Shown: positions 17,258-26,227, counted from the first letter of the stretch. The stretch is DNA of 64,000 nt from Nocardioides sp. 503 (GCF_004522095.1 NZ_SPUI01000002.1:744001-808000); one strand, 5' to 3'. A program made the numbers and translations. The notes: generated from the sequence alone by a model not told the origin.

Positions 17258-17737
17258 ATGAGCCCCCTACGACGCCTCGATCTCGCCCTCGCCTGGGTGT
17301 CCCTGACCCTCTTCGCGGTGGCCGTGGTGGTGGCGGTCCGGGCCACGGAGCATGCGTGGGACGTCGAGGCGGAGTTCGTCCTGGGTCCGGACGACGACCA
17401 GTCCCTCTACGGCATCGCCTACCTCGTCTACGCCGCCGTCCTGGCCCCGGCGGCGCTGGCGCACCTGGTCAGCGTGGCCGTCGCCACCGTCCGGGCGGCG
17501 AGCCGCCGCGCCCCGGGCGGCGCCGCGTGGGCCACGGCGTGGGTCGCCTACGGCCTCGGTGTCCTCTGCACGGCCGGGGTGGCCGCCATGGGCGTGGCCT
17601 TCGCGCTGGGCCTGGACGCGGCCCCGGACCGCGAGCAGACCCGGACCCTGCTCTACGCCGTCGCCCCGGTGGTGATCTGCGCGCTGGCCGCCGTGGTCCC
17701 GCTGCTCGGCCGCGGGCTCACCCCCGCGAGCGACTGA
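17258..17737 (+). CDS. Four-helix hypothetical membrane protein
   Basis: 159 residues with four hydrophobic segments (about residues 10-30, 55-80, 95-118 and 130-150) and no recognised motif. After helix 1 comes an acidic loop with GPDDDQS. Start could be the ATG at 17258 or an in-frame ATG at 17249. The gene stands alone between the upstream cspA leader and rpsA. I do not recognise a family; composition and codon use are like its neighbours. Confidence 0.7.
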   Translation: MSPLRRLDLALAWVSLTLFAVAVVVAVRATEHAWDVEAEFVLGPDDDQSLYGIAYLVYAAVLAPAALAHLVSVAVATVRAASRRAPGGAAWATAWVAYGLGVLCTAGVAAMGVAFALGLDAAPDREQTRTLLYAVAPVVICALAAVVPLLGRGLTPASD

Positions 17738-17759
17738 CCGCGCGCTCGCGCGGCCCGGG

Positions 17760-17790
17760 TTGGACTCTCGCGGACGGGCGAGCGTAAACT
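17760..17790 (+). promoter_or_regulatory. Candidate housekeeping promoter for rpsA
   Basis: TTGGAC (17760-17765) and TAAACT (17785-17790) are spaced by 19 bases and lie about 165 bp above the rpsA start. The -10 fits the actinobacterial TANNNT pattern; spacing is one or two bases long. This predicts a long rpsA leader. Confidence 0.35.
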
Positions 17791-17954
17791 CGCGAGTTGC
17801 GCCTGTTGTCTGCCTGGGTTCCATACGGAGCGGACTCGAGCTCGCTATCACACGCTCCGTCCCGCCTCGCGGGCAGCGGATCCGAGATCGGTAGTGAAAA
17901 CCGGACCTCCGGCGTGCCCGCACGACATCTGCCCACCAAGGAATAACTTCCCTT

Positions 17955-19442
17955 ATGACGAGCACCATGATCCAGCCGGACTACGACGCGCCCCAGGTGG
18001 CGATCAACGACATCGGGTCCGAAGCAGACTTCCTCGCCGCCATCGACGAGACGATCAAGTACTTCAACGACGGTGACATCGTCGCCGGCATCATCGTCAA
18101 GGTCGACCGCGACGAGGTCCTCCTCGACATCGGCTACAAGACCGAGGGCGTCATCCCCTCCCGCGAGCTGTCGATCAAGCACGACGTCGACCCCTCCGAG
18201 GTCGTCGCCGTCGGCGACGAGGTCGAGGCCCTGGTCCTCCAGAAGGAGGACAAGGAAGGCCGCCTGATCCTGTCCAAGAAGCGCGCCCAGTACGAGCGCG
18301 CCTGGGGCACCATCGAGCAGGTCAAGGAGGAGGACGGCGTCGTCGAGGGCACCGTCATCGAGGTCGTCAAGGGCGGCCTCATCATCGACATCGGCCTGCG
18401 CGGCTTCCTGCCCGCCTCGCTGGTCGAGATGCGCCGCGTGCGCGACCTGCAGCCCTACGTGGGCCAGGTCCTCGAGGCGAAGATCATCGAGCTCGACAAG
18501 AACCGCAACAACGTGGTCCTGTCGCGCCGCGCCTGGCTCGAGCAGACCCAGTCCGAGGTGCGCCACGGCTTCCTGACCCAGCTCCAGAAGGGCCAGATCC
18601 GCAAGGGCGTCGTGTCCTCCATCGTCAACTTCGGTGCGTTCGTGGACCTCGGCGGCGTCGACGGCCTCGTGCACGTCTCGGAGCTGTCCTGGAAGCACAT
18701 CGACCACCCCTCCGAGGTCGTCACCGTCGGCGACGAGGTCACCGTCGAGGTGCTGGACGTGGACATGGACCGCGAGCGCGTCTCGCTGTCGCTCAAGGCC
18801 ACGCAGGAAGACCCCTGGCAGCACTTCGCCCGCACCCACCAGATGGGTCAGATCGTGCCCGGCAAGGTCACCAAGCTGGTGCCCTTCGGCTCGTTCGTGC
18901 GGGTCGAGGAGGGCATCGAGGGCCTGGTGCACATCTCCGAGCTGGCCGAGCGCCACGTGGAGATCCCCGAGCAGGTCGTCCAGGTCAACGACGACGTCAT
19001 GGTCAAGATCATCGACATCGACCTCGAGCGTCGCCGGATCTCGCTGTCGCTGAAGCAGGCCAACGAGACCGCGACCGCGGCCGACGTCGAGGAGTTCGAC
19101 CCCACGCTCTACGGCATGGCGGCGACCTACGACGAGCAGGGCAACTACGTCTACCCCGACGGCTTCGACCCCGAGACGGGCGAGTGGCTCGAGGGCTTCG
19201 ACGAGCAGCGTGCGGTCTGGGAGGAGCAGTACGCCAAGGCGCACGCTCGCTGGGAGGCCCACGTCAAGCAGCAGGCCGAGGCCAAGCAGGCCGACGTCGA
19301 GGCCGGCGAGGCCACGACGTACTCCTCGGGCGGCGACACCGACGCCGACACCGAGGGTGGCGGCGCGGCCGAGGGTGGCTCGCTCGCCTCGGACGAGGCG
19401 CTGCAGGCGCTGCGCGAGAAGCTCACCGGCGGCCAGGCCTGA
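17955..19442 (+). CDS. rpsA: 30S ribosomal protein S1
   Basis: 495 residues, the usual actinobacterial length, with four S1 OB-fold repeats at about residues 36-105 (DGDIVAGIIVKV), 123-188 (VEGTVIEVVKGG), 208-277 (RKGVVSSIVNFGAFVD) and 294-363 (VPGKVTKLVPFGSFV), followed by an acidic tail with the YxYPDGFDPETGEW segment typical of the group. S1 binds mRNA at the ribosome and helps initiation. The start ATG at 17955 has AAGGA 14 bases above within an AAGG...CCTT inverted repeat. In many actinobacteria coaE follows rpsA directly; here 4.5 kb with other genes lies between. A hairpin follows the stop. Confidence 0.97.
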   Translation: MTSTMIQPDYDAPQVAINDIGSEADFLAAIDETIKYFNDGDIVAGIIVKVDRDEVLLDIGYKTEGVIPSRELSIKHDVDPSEVVAVGDEVEALVLQKEDKEGRLILSKKRAQYERAWGTIEQVKEEDGVVEGTVIEVVKGGLIIDIGLRGFLPASLVEMRRVRDLQPYVGQVLEAKIIELDKNRNNVVLSRRAWLEQTQSEVRHGFLTQLQKGQIRKGVVSSIVNFGAFVDLGGVDGLVHVSELSWKHIDHPSEVVTVGDEVTVEVLDVDMDRERVSLSLKATQEDPWQHFARTHQMGQIVPGKVTKLVPFGSFVRVEEGIEGLVHISELAERHVEIPEQVVQVNDDVMVKIIDIDLERRRISLSLKQANETATAADVEEFDPTLYGMAATYDEQGNYVYPDGFDPETGEWLEGFDEQRAVWEEQYAKAHARWEAHVKQQAEAKQADVEAGEATTYSSGGDTDADTEGGGAAEGGSLASDEALQALREKLTGGQA

Positions 19443-19480
19443 CCTGTCCCGGCTGAGCAGTCGCTCACCACGCACGAAAC

Positions 19481-19514
19481 CGAAGGGCGCCCACCGCGAG
19501 GTGGGCGCCCTTCG
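19481..19514 (+). terminator. rpsA hairpin terminator
   Basis: A 15-bp perfect stem CGAAGGGCGCCCACC with a GCGA tetraloop, 38 bp after the rpsA stop and before the convergent 49-codon gene. It may serve both strands. Confidence 0.85.
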
Positions 19515-19549
19515 GCGTCGTCGGGACGGTCGGGAGCCGCGGGGGTCGG

Positions 19550-19699
19550 TCAGACCACGCGGCCGCGCAGGGCGAGCGGGCCGAGCTCGTCGTGGTGCTC
19601 GGAGGTGTTGGCGGGACCGGCGAAGCGGTCGTGACGGGCGTAGCTCACGAGGGCCGCGAGGCCGGCGAGCAGGACGAGGAGGATCAGTGCGGTAGTCAT
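19550..19699 (-). CDS. Small membrane-anchored protein, 49 aa
   Basis: An open frame from ATG (complement of 19697-19699) to TGA at 19550-19552. The product starts MTTALILLVLLAGLAALVSY, a single N-terminal helix, followed by a basic and acidic tail RHDRF and HHDELGPLALRGR. Composition, one helix plus hydrophilic cytoplasmic or outer tail, and the clean stop before the rpsA terminator support a real gene. It is divergent from the GlxA-type regulator gene, with 93 bp between starts. No family recognised. Confidence 0.6.
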   Translation of the reverse strand: MTTALILLVLLAGLAALVSYARHDRFAGPANTSEHHDELGPLALRGRVV

Positions 19700-19736
19700 G
19701 GCAGTAATCATGCGCCGCATTAGATCCCGCCACGAG

Positions 19737-19782
19737 TGGCAGAGAAGTCACTCTCCGTCGATTTGCTGCCAGATGTCTGCCA
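19737..19782. promoter_or_regulatory. Candidate operator in the divergent regulator promoter region
   Basis: TGGCAGA at 19737-19743 faces its inverse TCTGCCA at 19776-19782, and CTGCCA occurs twice as a direct repeat (19766 and 19777) with an 11-bp period, one helical turn. Repeated half-sites of this kind suit AraC-type activators, and the downstream gene encodes one, so autoregulation is possible. Confidence 0.35.
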
Positions 19783-19792
19783 TGATGGGCCG

Positions 19793-20737
19793 ATGCTGAC
19801 CAACGTCGCCACGCTCGTCTACGACGGCGTCGCCCCCTTCGAGCTCGGCGTGCTGTGCGAGGCCTTCGGGATGGACCGTCGCGACGACGGCGTCCCGCTG
19901 CTCGACTTCTCCGTCTGCGGCCCGGTGGTCGGCCGCGTGCCGACGTCGATGGGCTTCTCGATCAACGTCGAGCGGGGCCTGGACCGCCTGGAGGAGGCCG
20001 ACCTGATCGGTGTGCCCGCCATGCCGCGCGGCGGTCACGTGCCCGACGAGGTCGTGACCGCCCTGCGCCGGGCCCACGAGCGCGGCGCGCGGATCCTGTC
20101 GGTGTGCTCCGGGGCCTTCACCCTCGGGTCGGCGGGCCTGCTCGACGGCCGCGAGTGCACGACGCACTGGCGCTACACCAGCGAGCTCGCGGAGCGCTTC
20201 CCGCTGGCGCGGGTGGTGCCGGAGGTCCTCTACGTCGACGCCGGCGACATCGTCACCAGCGCGGGGACGGCCGCCGGGCTGGACGCGACCCTGCACATCT
20301 GGCGCCAGGAGTACGGCGCCGCCGTGGCCAGCGCCGTCGCGCGCCGGATGGTGGTCCCGCCGCAGCGCGAGGGCGGCCAGGCCCAGTTCATCGCCCGCGC
20401 CGTGCCCGACTGCCGCGCCGAGACCCTCGGGCCGGTGCTCCAGTGGATCACCGAGCACCTCGGCGACGACCTCGGCGTCGAGACGCTGGCGCGCCAGGCG
20501 CACATGTCCCCGCGCACCTTCGCCCGCCGCTTCCGCGACGAGACCGGCACCACCCCCCACAGCTGGGTGACCTCCCAGCGCGTCCAGGCCGCCGAGGAGC
20601 TCCTCGAGCGCAGCGACGCCTCGGTCGACTGGATCGCCGGCGAGGTCGGCTTCGGCAACGCCGCCACGCTGCGCCACCACTTCACCCGGGTCCGGGGCGT
20701 CAGCCCCCAGCAGTACCGCCGCCAGTTCGCCTGCTGA
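19793..20737 (+). CDS. GlxA family transcriptional regulator (DJ-1/PfpI + AraC HTH)
   Basis: 314 residues. The N-terminal half is a DJ-1/PfpI (amidotransferase-like) ligand-sensing domain, with the nucleophile-elbow-like SVCSGAFTLG near residues 101-110. The C-terminal 100 residues hold a double AraC helix-turn-helix (VETLARQAHMSPRTFARRF and the VDWIAGEVGFGNAATLRHHF pair). ATG 19793 gives the usual N-terminus (LTNVATLVYDG). Such regulators respond to small metabolites such as amines. The target may be the divergent 49-codon gene or itself; repeated CTGCCA sites lie in the shared promoter region. Confidence 0.9.
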   Translation: MLTNVATLVYDGVAPFELGVLCEAFGMDRRDDGVPLLDFSVCGPVVGRVPTSMGFSINVERGLDRLEEADLIGVPAMPRGGHVPDEVVTALRRAHERGARILSVCSGAFTLGSAGLLDGRECTTHWRYTSELAERFPLARVVPEVLYVDAGDIVTSAGTAAGLDATLHIWRQEYGAAVASAVARRMVVPPQREGGQAQFIARAVPDCRAETLGPVLQWITEHLGDDLGVETLARQAHMSPRTFARRFRDETGTTPHSWVTSQRVQAAEELLERSDASVDWIAGEVGFGNAATLRHHFTRVRGVSPQQYRRQFAC

Positions 20738-20783
20738 GCGACGCGGCAGCTCTTCGGCCGATCCGGCGTACGCCGGGCGGTGC

Positions 20784-23700
20784 ATGGCGCAGACTCGGAG
20801 CGTGCTCCGCATCCTCGTGGCCGTCCTGGCCGTCGTGTGCGGGACCGTGTCGGCCTCGGTCGTGGTCCCGCCTGCGGCCGCGGCCGCCGGGGGGCGGCCC
20901 TCGGTCTCCCTGTCGCCGTCGGCTGCGATGGTCGGCGAGCAGGTCCGGGTGGCGACCCGGCTCGCCAGCCGGGTCCGCAGACCGGTGCGGCTGGAGAGAC
21001 GGTCCGGCCGGACGTGGGTCGCCGTGCGCACGGGCACGAGCACGCACGCCGGCCGCGTGGCGTTCACCGTCGCCGCGCCGCCCGGGGCCACGTCGTTCCG
21101 CGTGGTGGCGCCCCGCCACCGCGTCGGGGGACGTCGCTACGCCTCCCTCGTCTCGCGCCCCGCCACCGTCCGCGCCACGCGCCCGACGGTGGGCCTGACG
21201 GTGTCTCATGGCTCCGGAGGGCTGGTCGACGCCACGGTGACCGTCTCGCACGCCCGCGCGGGGCGCGTCGTGGCGCTGCAGGCGCAGAGCGACGACGGCC
21301 ACTGGTCCACCCTGTCCAGCCGCCGCGCGGGCGCGTCCCGCAGCGTGCTGCTGGCGGGGGCGACCACCCTCGAGGCGGTCCGCGGGAAGCCGCTGCGCGG
21401 ATGGGTCGCGGCCCACCGAGGAGCACCGGCCACCTCGTCGGCGGTCCACCTGCCGCCGTCGGTCTCGGCCCCGACCGTGCTCGACGGTGACACCGCACGC
21501 CTCGGCGTCACGACCTCCGGCGCCGTCCGGGCCGTGCGGTTCTACGTCGACGGCGTGCTGGCGGCCGAGGACACCGCCGCCCCCTGGCAGGCCACGGTGA
21601 GCCCCCGGGTGGGCGAGCACGACGTGCTCGCGCGCGCGGTGGGGCCGCTGGAGAGCGCGACCAGCCCCGTAGTGGGCCTCGTTCGCGCCGCGTCGCCCCT
21701 CGGCGCCGACAGCGGCGTGGCCGAGGGGTTCGCGATGGAGCGGGTGCAGAGCGGGCTGAGCCTGCCCACCAGCGCCGCGGTCCTGCCCGGAGGCGCGGTC
21801 CTGGTGGCCGAGAAGAGCGGGCGCGTGGTTGTCGTGGAGCCGACGGCCGACGCGGGCGCGGTCGCGTGGTCGCCGCCGCGGGTGGTCCTCGACCTGACGG
21901 CCGACGTCGCGGACGAGGGGGACGGGGGACTGACCGGCCTCGCCGTGGACCCCGCCTTCGCGCAGAACGGCTACGTCTACCTGGCCTACGTGCTCGACGG
22001 CGGCCCCGACGTCCCGCGCTCACAGCAGGTGGCTCGCCTCACCTGGGACGGCACCGTCCTGGACCCGGCCTCACGTCACGTCGTCCTCGGCTCCGTGACC
22101 GGCGCCGCCTGCTCGGAGCCGGCCGACATCCGCACACCCGACTGCGTCCCCCTCATCGGGGAGGCGCACACGATCGGCGACCTGGCCTTCGACGAGGAGG
22201 TTCGGCTGCTGGTCGGCGTCGGCGACGGCGCGCTGTACGCCTCACCGACCGGGCTGTCCGGCCGCCTGGAGACGTGGCGCGCCCAGGACCCCGACGTGCT
22301 CGCCGGCAAGATCCTCCGCATCGACCCCACGTCGGGGCGAGGGGTCCCGGACAACCCGCTCCACACCGGGGACGGCTCCAGCAACGCCTCGCGGGTGCTG
22401 GCCCTGGGGCTGCGCAACCCGTTCCGCTTCGTCGTGCGCGGCGACCGGCTGGTCGTCGGCGACGTCGGGGAGAACGCCTGGGAGGAGATCGACCTCGTGC
22501 CCCTCGGCCCCGGTGAGCGGGGCTCGGCGCCGAACTTCGGCTGGCCGTGCCGGGAGGGCGACGCGGACACCTCGCTCGGCGACGTCAGTGACCCCGAGAG
22601 CCCCTGGCGCGGCTGTCTCGCGGTCCGCGCCCCGGGCGGGTCCCGCCCGCCGGCGCACGCCTACCCGCACCGAAGCGACGGCGGCTCGGTGACCGCGGGC
22701 GTGTTCCTCGACTCGCCGGGCTATCCCGAGCACGTGCGCGGGCGCTTCGTCTTCGGTGACTACGCCCAGATGTTCATCCGCACCGCCGAGCTGACGACCG
22801 GGGGCGACGTCTCGGCGGTCGCCGACCTGGCGGACTCCTCCGCGGCCGGGGGACCGGTGCGGTTCTTCACCGGCCCCGACGGCTGGGCGTGGTCGGTCTC
22901 CCTCGTCTCCGGCTCGCTCGAGCGGATCCGGTGGACCGGCGACGCAGCGGTCGACACGTGCCCGGTCGGCACCTTCCGGCGTACCTTCCACGACCTCGAC
23001 GGCCCGGACTCGGAGTTCGACCGGGAGCACACCTCGGACCCCGCCTACTCGTGGATGTACCCCTATGCGGCGGTCCAGCTCCCCGGCGAGGCGCTCGCCG
23101 GGGCGACGTGCGAGCCCGACGTCCGCCTGCCGAGCACGGACGGCTCGCCGTGGACGGGCCCGGAGGAGCCGGACACCCGCGCCCACCCGGGCGACCGGTG
23201 GGGCACCGCCTGGCGCGGCCGGATCGACGTGGAGCCGGGGACCTACCGGTTCCGCGTCGACGGCACGGAGTGGGTCCGTGTGTGGGTCGACGACCGCCCG
23301 CTGCACGACTTCTACGCCACCGCCTTCTGGGGCGACGAGCGGGTGCACGACGTCGTGCTGACCAGGGGACAGCACATCGTGCGGGCCGAGCACGTGCACG
23401 GTGACGAGGCGACGGCGGCGGCCGAGGTCACCTGGGAGCGGGTGGGCGGACCGCCGTCGGTCGCGCTGGTCCTGCCGGCCGACGGGTACGTCGCCGCCGA
23501 CGGGTCGGTCCCGTGGTCGGTCGAGGTCGGCGACCCCGACGGGGACGACCTCGCGGGCCTCACCGAGCGCACGGAGCTCGAGGTCGACCTGCTGCACTAC
23601 ACCGGCAACACCTTCCACGCGCATCCCTCGAGCCGGATCACGGGCCGGCTGTCCGGCACCCTGCACGTCGACGACGTGCACTCCCCGGGCTCCGTCGTGG

Positions 23701-23804
23701 TGCGGCTGCGGGCGACGGTCACCGACGCCAGCGGCGCCCGGACCAGGAGCCTGCCCGCCTACGTGTGCCTGTCCGGCAGCGCGGCGGGGCCGTGCGCGGG
23801 GTGA
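20784..23804 (+). CDS. Secreted PQQ-dependent-type sugar dehydrogenase with PA14-like domain
   Basis: 1,006 residues. A signal peptide ends near AAAAAG (residues ~30-37). An N-terminal Ig-like region of about 280 residues follows, then a glucose/sorbosone dehydrogenase (GSDH) beta-propeller from about 315 to 715, with GGLTGLAVDPAF, LALGLRNPFRFV, GDVGENAWEEID and NFGWPCREG motifs. A PA14-like module spans roughly 730-890 (FRVDGTEWVRVWVDDR). The end is a beta-sandwich. The propeller class oxidises sugars using PQQ, though many secreted members have no proven cofactor. It is monocistronic and lies between rpsA and coaE, which are often adjacent, so it is likely an insertion in that block. It ends within a palindromic element. 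Confidence 0.85.
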   Translation: MAQTRSVLRILVAVLAVVCGTVSASVVVPPAAAAAGGRPSVSLSPSAAMVGEQVRVATRLASRVRRPVRLERRSGRTWVAVRTGTSTHAGRVAFTVAAPPGATSFRVVAPRHRVGGRRYASLVSRPATVRATRPTVGLTVSHGSGGLVDATVTVSHARAGRVVALQAQSDDGHWSTLSSRRAGASRSVLLAGATTLEAVRGKPLRGWVAAHRGAPATSSAVHLPPSVSAPTVLDGDTARLGVTTSGAVRAVRFYVDGVLAAEDTAAPWQATVSPRVGEHDVLARAVGPLESATSPVVGLVRAASPLGADSGVAEGFAMERVQSGLSLPTSAAVLPGGAVLVAEKSGRVVVVEPTADAGAVAWSPPRVVLDLTADVADEGDGGLTGLAVDPAFAQNGYVYLAYVLDGGPDVPRSQQVARLTWDGTVLDPASRHVVLGSVTGAACSEPADIRTPDCVPLIGEAHTIGDLAFDEEVRLLVGVGDGALYASPTGLSGRLETWRAQDPDVLAGKILRIDPTSGRGVPDNPLHTGDGSSNASRVLALGLRNPFRFVVRGDRLVVGDVGENAWEEIDLVPLGPGERGSAPNFGWPCREGDADTSLGDVSDPESPWRGCLAVRAPGGSRPPAHAYPHRSDGGSVTAGVFLDSPGYPEHVRGRFVFGDYAQMFIRTAELTTGGDVSAVADLADSSAAGGPVRFFTGPDGWAWSVSLVSGSLERIRWTGDAAVDTCPVGTFRRTFHDLDGPDSEFDREHTSDPAYSWMYPYAAVQLPGEALAGATCEPDVRLPSTDGSPWTGPEEPDTRAHPGDRWGTAWRGRIDVEPGTYRFRVDGTEWVRVWVDDRPLHDFYATAFWGDERVHDVVLTRGQHIVRAEHVHGDEATAAAEVTWERVGGPPSVALVLPADGYVAADGSVPWSVEVGDPDGDDLAGLTERTELEVDLLHYTGNTFHAHPSSRITGRLSGTLHVDDVHSPGSVVVRLRATVTDASGARTRSLPAYVCLSGSAAGPCAG

Positions 23805-23873
23805 GTTTCACCGGGTACCCGGTGAAACTCACGCTTCCGGTACGAAGCTTCGTGCCGGAAGCGTGAGTTTCGT
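23801..23873. repeat. Nested palindromic element after the sugar dehydrogenase gene
   Basis: Two overlapping palindromes. The first, 23801-23832, is a perfect 32-bp palindrome (half GTGAGTTTCACCGGGT) that includes the stop codon of the preceding gene. The second, 23824-23871, has 17-base arms (GAAACTCACGCTTCCGG and its inverse) around a further hairpin ACGAAG/CTTCGT. GTGAGTTTC or its inverse occurs three times, so the two folds are mutually exclusive. It could be a terminator, a REP-like interspersed repeat, or both. Confidence 0.85.
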
Positions 23874-23940
23874 ACGGTCGGTGGGACGCGAGTGACGACC
23901 AGTCGACGACGACGTGCTGCCTCGGCGCTAGCGTGACGGC

Positions 23941-24540
23941 ATGCGAGTGGGACTGACCGGCGGCATCGCCTCGGGCAAGAGCACGGTGTCGGTGATGCTG
24001 GCCGAGCTGGGTGCGGTGGTCATCGACGCCGACAGGCTGGCGCGCGAGGTGGTCGAGCGGGGCACGCCGGGGCTGGCGGCGGTGGTCGAGGCGTTCGGCG
24101 AGCAGCTGCTGACGCCCGAGGGCGACCTGGACCGACCCGCCATGGGGGCCCTGGTCTTCCAGGACGAGGCCAAGCGGCGCATCCTGGAGTCGATCGTGCA
24201 CCCGCTCGTCTTCGAGCGGATCGTGGCGCTGGAGGAGCGGGCGCCCGAGGGTGCGGTGGTCGTCCACGACATCCCGCTGCTCGCGGAGTCGGGGCGTGCG
24301 GACACCTTCGACGCGGTCGTCGTCGTGGACGTGCCGAGCGAGACGCAGGTGGAGCGGATGCTGCGCGACCGTGGCTGGACGCGCGAGGACGCCGAGTCGC
24401 GCATCGCCGCGCAGGCCAGCCGCGAGGACCGGCTCGCGCTGGCGACGTACGTCGTCGACAACACCGGCTCGCTGGACGACCTGCGCCGGCGCGTCGAGGA
24501 GGTCTACGCCGCGCTCACGGACCCATCACGAGCGTCATGA
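23941..24540 (+). CDS. coaE: Dephospho-CoA kinase
   Basis: 199 residues with the P-loop GGIASGKST (7-15), the [10 protein letters not shown] substrate-binding segment (30-39), and the lid and adenine region DIPLLAE (about 107-113). It phosphorylates the 3'-hydroxyl of dephospho-CoA ribose, the last step of CoA synthesis. Length equals that of a single-domain CoaE; many actinobacterial forms carry an extra C-terminal UPF0157 domain, absent here. The 3' end overlaps the convergent GNAT gene by 26 bp. Confidence 0.95.
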   Translation: MRVGLTGGIASGKSTVSVMLAELGAVVIDADRLAREVVERGTPGLAAVVEAFGEQLLTPEGDLDRPAMGALVFQDEAKRRILESIVHPLVFERIVALEERAPEGAVVVHDIPLLAESGRADTFDAVVVVDVPSETQVERMLRDRGWTREDAESRIAAQASREDRLALATYVVDNTGSLDDLRRRVEEVYAALTDPSRAS

Positions 24541-24985
24541 ACGTGCTGTGCGGGTCGGGGCGGTAGTCGCCGAACGGCTCGCACTCGACGAACCCGTGGC
24601 GCACGTAGAGCGCCCGGGCCGGGGCGAAGAAGTCGAAGGAGCCGGTCTCCAGGCTCACCCGCGCGGCGCCGGCGGACCGCGCCTCGTCGAGGACGTGGCG
24701 CAGCAGCGCGGTCGCGACGCCCTGACGGGTGCGACCGGTGGCCGTGCGCATCGACTTGAGCTCGGCGTGGTCGGGGCCGAGCGTCTTGAGGGCCGCACAC
24801 CCGAGCAGGTCGCCGTCCTCGTCGGTGACGCTCCAGAACCGCACGGATGGAGCGCGCAGGCCGTCCAGGTCCAGCGCGTGGCTGCTCCCCGGCGGGGTGA
24901 CGTCGCGCAGCTGCGCGACGTGCTCCTCGAGGAACGCCACCACCGCCGGGTCGTCCAGGTCGCCCGGTCCGATCCTCATCGCCAC
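24515..24985 (-). CDS. GNAT family N-acetyltransferase
   Basis: 156 residues with the GNAT core: the beta4 strand [11 protein letters not shown], acetyl-CoA pyrophosphate-binding loop [15 protein letters not shown] near 84-98, and the FYE-like [21 protein letters not shown] near 120-140. It resembles YjaB/PhnO-type acetyltransferases of small molecules. Starts at 24985 or, two codons later, ATG at 24979. The C-terminal 26 bp overlap the end of coaE on the other strand. Substrate unknown. Confidence 0.88.
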   Translation of the reverse strand: MAMRIGPGDLDDPAVVAFLEEHVAQLRDVTPPGSSHALDLDGLRAPSVRFWSVTDEDGDLLGCAALKTLGPDHAELKSMRTATGRTRQGVATALLRHVLDEARSAGAARVSLETGSFDFFAPARALYVRHGFVECEPFGDYRPDPHSTFMTLVMGP

Positions 24986-25037
24986 ACCCCCACGTCGTCC
25001 GCCCTCCGCTGGCTCACCGCCTCATGCTGGCACGCAG

Positions 25038-25068
25038 ACGCCCCCCGGCTCGAGGAGCCGGGGGGCGT
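25038..25068 (-). terminator. Hairpin terminator of the sigma-factor gene
   Basis: A 14-bp perfect stem, ACGCCCCCCGGCTC on the + strand with its complement across a GAG loop, 16 bp below the stop of the sigma-factor gene on the minus strand. Confidence 0.85.
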
Positions 25069-25084
25069 GTGGTGGTGGTGCGGG

Positions 25085-26038
25085 TCAGGCGGCCAGGTCG
25101 GGGTCGCCCAGGCGGCGCAGCTTCTGCAGCGCCTCCCGCTCGAGCTGGCGGACCCGCTCGGCGGAGATGCCGTGCTTGACGCCGATGTCGGCCAGCTTGT
25201 GCTGGCGTCCGTCGACCAGGCCGTAGCGCGAGCGGATGATGTCGGCAGCGCGGTCGTCGAGCTGACCCACCAGCGAGCTCAGGCGCTCGCGCGACTCGAC
25301 GTCGAGGACCGTGAGGTCCGGACCCGGCGCGGTCTCCTGGGCCATCAGGTCACCCAGCGAGGTGTCGCCGTCCTCGTCCACGGGGGAGTCGAGGCTGACG
25401 TGCTCGCGTCCCCAGGCCATCAGGTCCAGGACCCGGTCGACCTCCATGCCGAGCTCGGTGGCGATCTCCGAGGGGTCGGGGTCGCGGCCGAGCTGACGCT
25501 CCAGGGTGCGGCGTGCGCCGCCGACCTGGTTGAGCTCCTCCACGACGTGCACGGGCAGCCGCACCACGCGGGCCTGCTGGGCGATGCCGCGGGTGATCGC
25601 CTGGCGCACCCACCAGGTGGCGTACGTCGAGAACTTGTAGCCCTTGGTGTAGTCGAACTTCTCGACCGCACGGATCAGGCCGGTGTTGCCCTCCTGGATC
25701 AGGTCGAGCATCGGCATCTGGGCGCGACCGTACTTGCGCGCGATCGAGACGACCAGGCGCAGGTTGGCCGAGATGAACAGGTCGACGGCCTTGCGACCCT
25801 CCTCGGCGAGCCACTCGAGCTCCTCCTGCTTGGCGAGGCCCGGGGCGCCGCCCTTGCGCCGGCCGACGCGACCCTCCGCGAGCAGGGCCTCGGCCATGAG
25901 GCCGGCCTCGATCGTCTTGGAGAGCTCGACCTCGGTCGCCGCGTCGAGGAGGGGAGTGCGCGCGATCTCGTCGAGGTAGAGACCGACGCTGTCGCGCCCC
26001 TCGATCTCACGCGTGACCGTTGCCGTTCTTGCCGCCAT
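25085..26038 (-). CDS. Group 2 (SigB/HrdD-like) RNA polymerase sigma factor
   Basis: 317 residues with all regions of a primary-type sigma-70: region 1.2 [16 protein letters not shown], region 2 core ([50 protein letters not shown]), region 3 ([12 protein letters not shown]), and region 4.2 helix ([19 protein letters not shown]). No long N-terminal region 1.1, so it is a non-essential group 2 factor like mycobacterial SigB or Streptomyces HrdD rather than the housekeeping factor, which is at 38925-40412. Likely used in stress or stationary phase. A GACT-N16-GGGTAC motif upstream (26202-26227) suggests control by an alternative SigB/SigF-type factor. Confidence 0.93.
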   Translation of the reverse strand: MAARTATVTREIEGRDSVGLYLDEIARTPLLDAATEVELSKTIEAGLMAEALLAEGRVGRRKGGAPGLAKQEELEWLAEEGRKAVDLFISANLRLVVSIARKYGRAQMPMLDLIQEGNTGLIRAVEKFDYTKGYKFSTYATWWVRQAITRGIAQQARVVRLPVHVVEELNQVGGARRTLERQLGRDPDPSEIATELGMEVDRVLDLMAWGREHVSLDSPVDEDGDTSLGDLMAQETAPGPDLTVLDVESRERLSSLVGQLDDRAADIIRSRYGLVDGRQHKLADIGVKHGISAERVRQLEREALQKLRRLGDPDLAA

Positions 26039-26201
26039 GGGGACCCTCCCTCACTGCAGGATGACCCTTCACCCTGCTTCTATCCCAACGCTCCGTGAGG
26101 ACTGAGGATTCCCGGTCCATCTGTAAGAGCCTTCGTCATGGTTGACGATTCGGATTGCCCCAGAGTTGCCAGGTTCTCGAACTCTCAGGGACTTCTCAGG
26201 G

Positions 26202-26227
26202 GTACCCAGAACTTCCTCAGGCAAGTC
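26202..26227 (-). promoter_or_regulatory. SigB/SigF-type promoter motif upstream of the sigma gene
   Basis: On the minus strand GACT (26227-26224) is followed by 16 bases and GGGTAC (26207-26202), matching the GNNT-N14/16-GGGTAY pattern described for Streptomyces SigB/SigF-type stress promoters. It lies between the ptrB stop and the sigma gene, giving a leader of about 155 nt. GGGTACCC is self-complementary, so the -10 alone carries limited weight. Confidence 0.4.
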
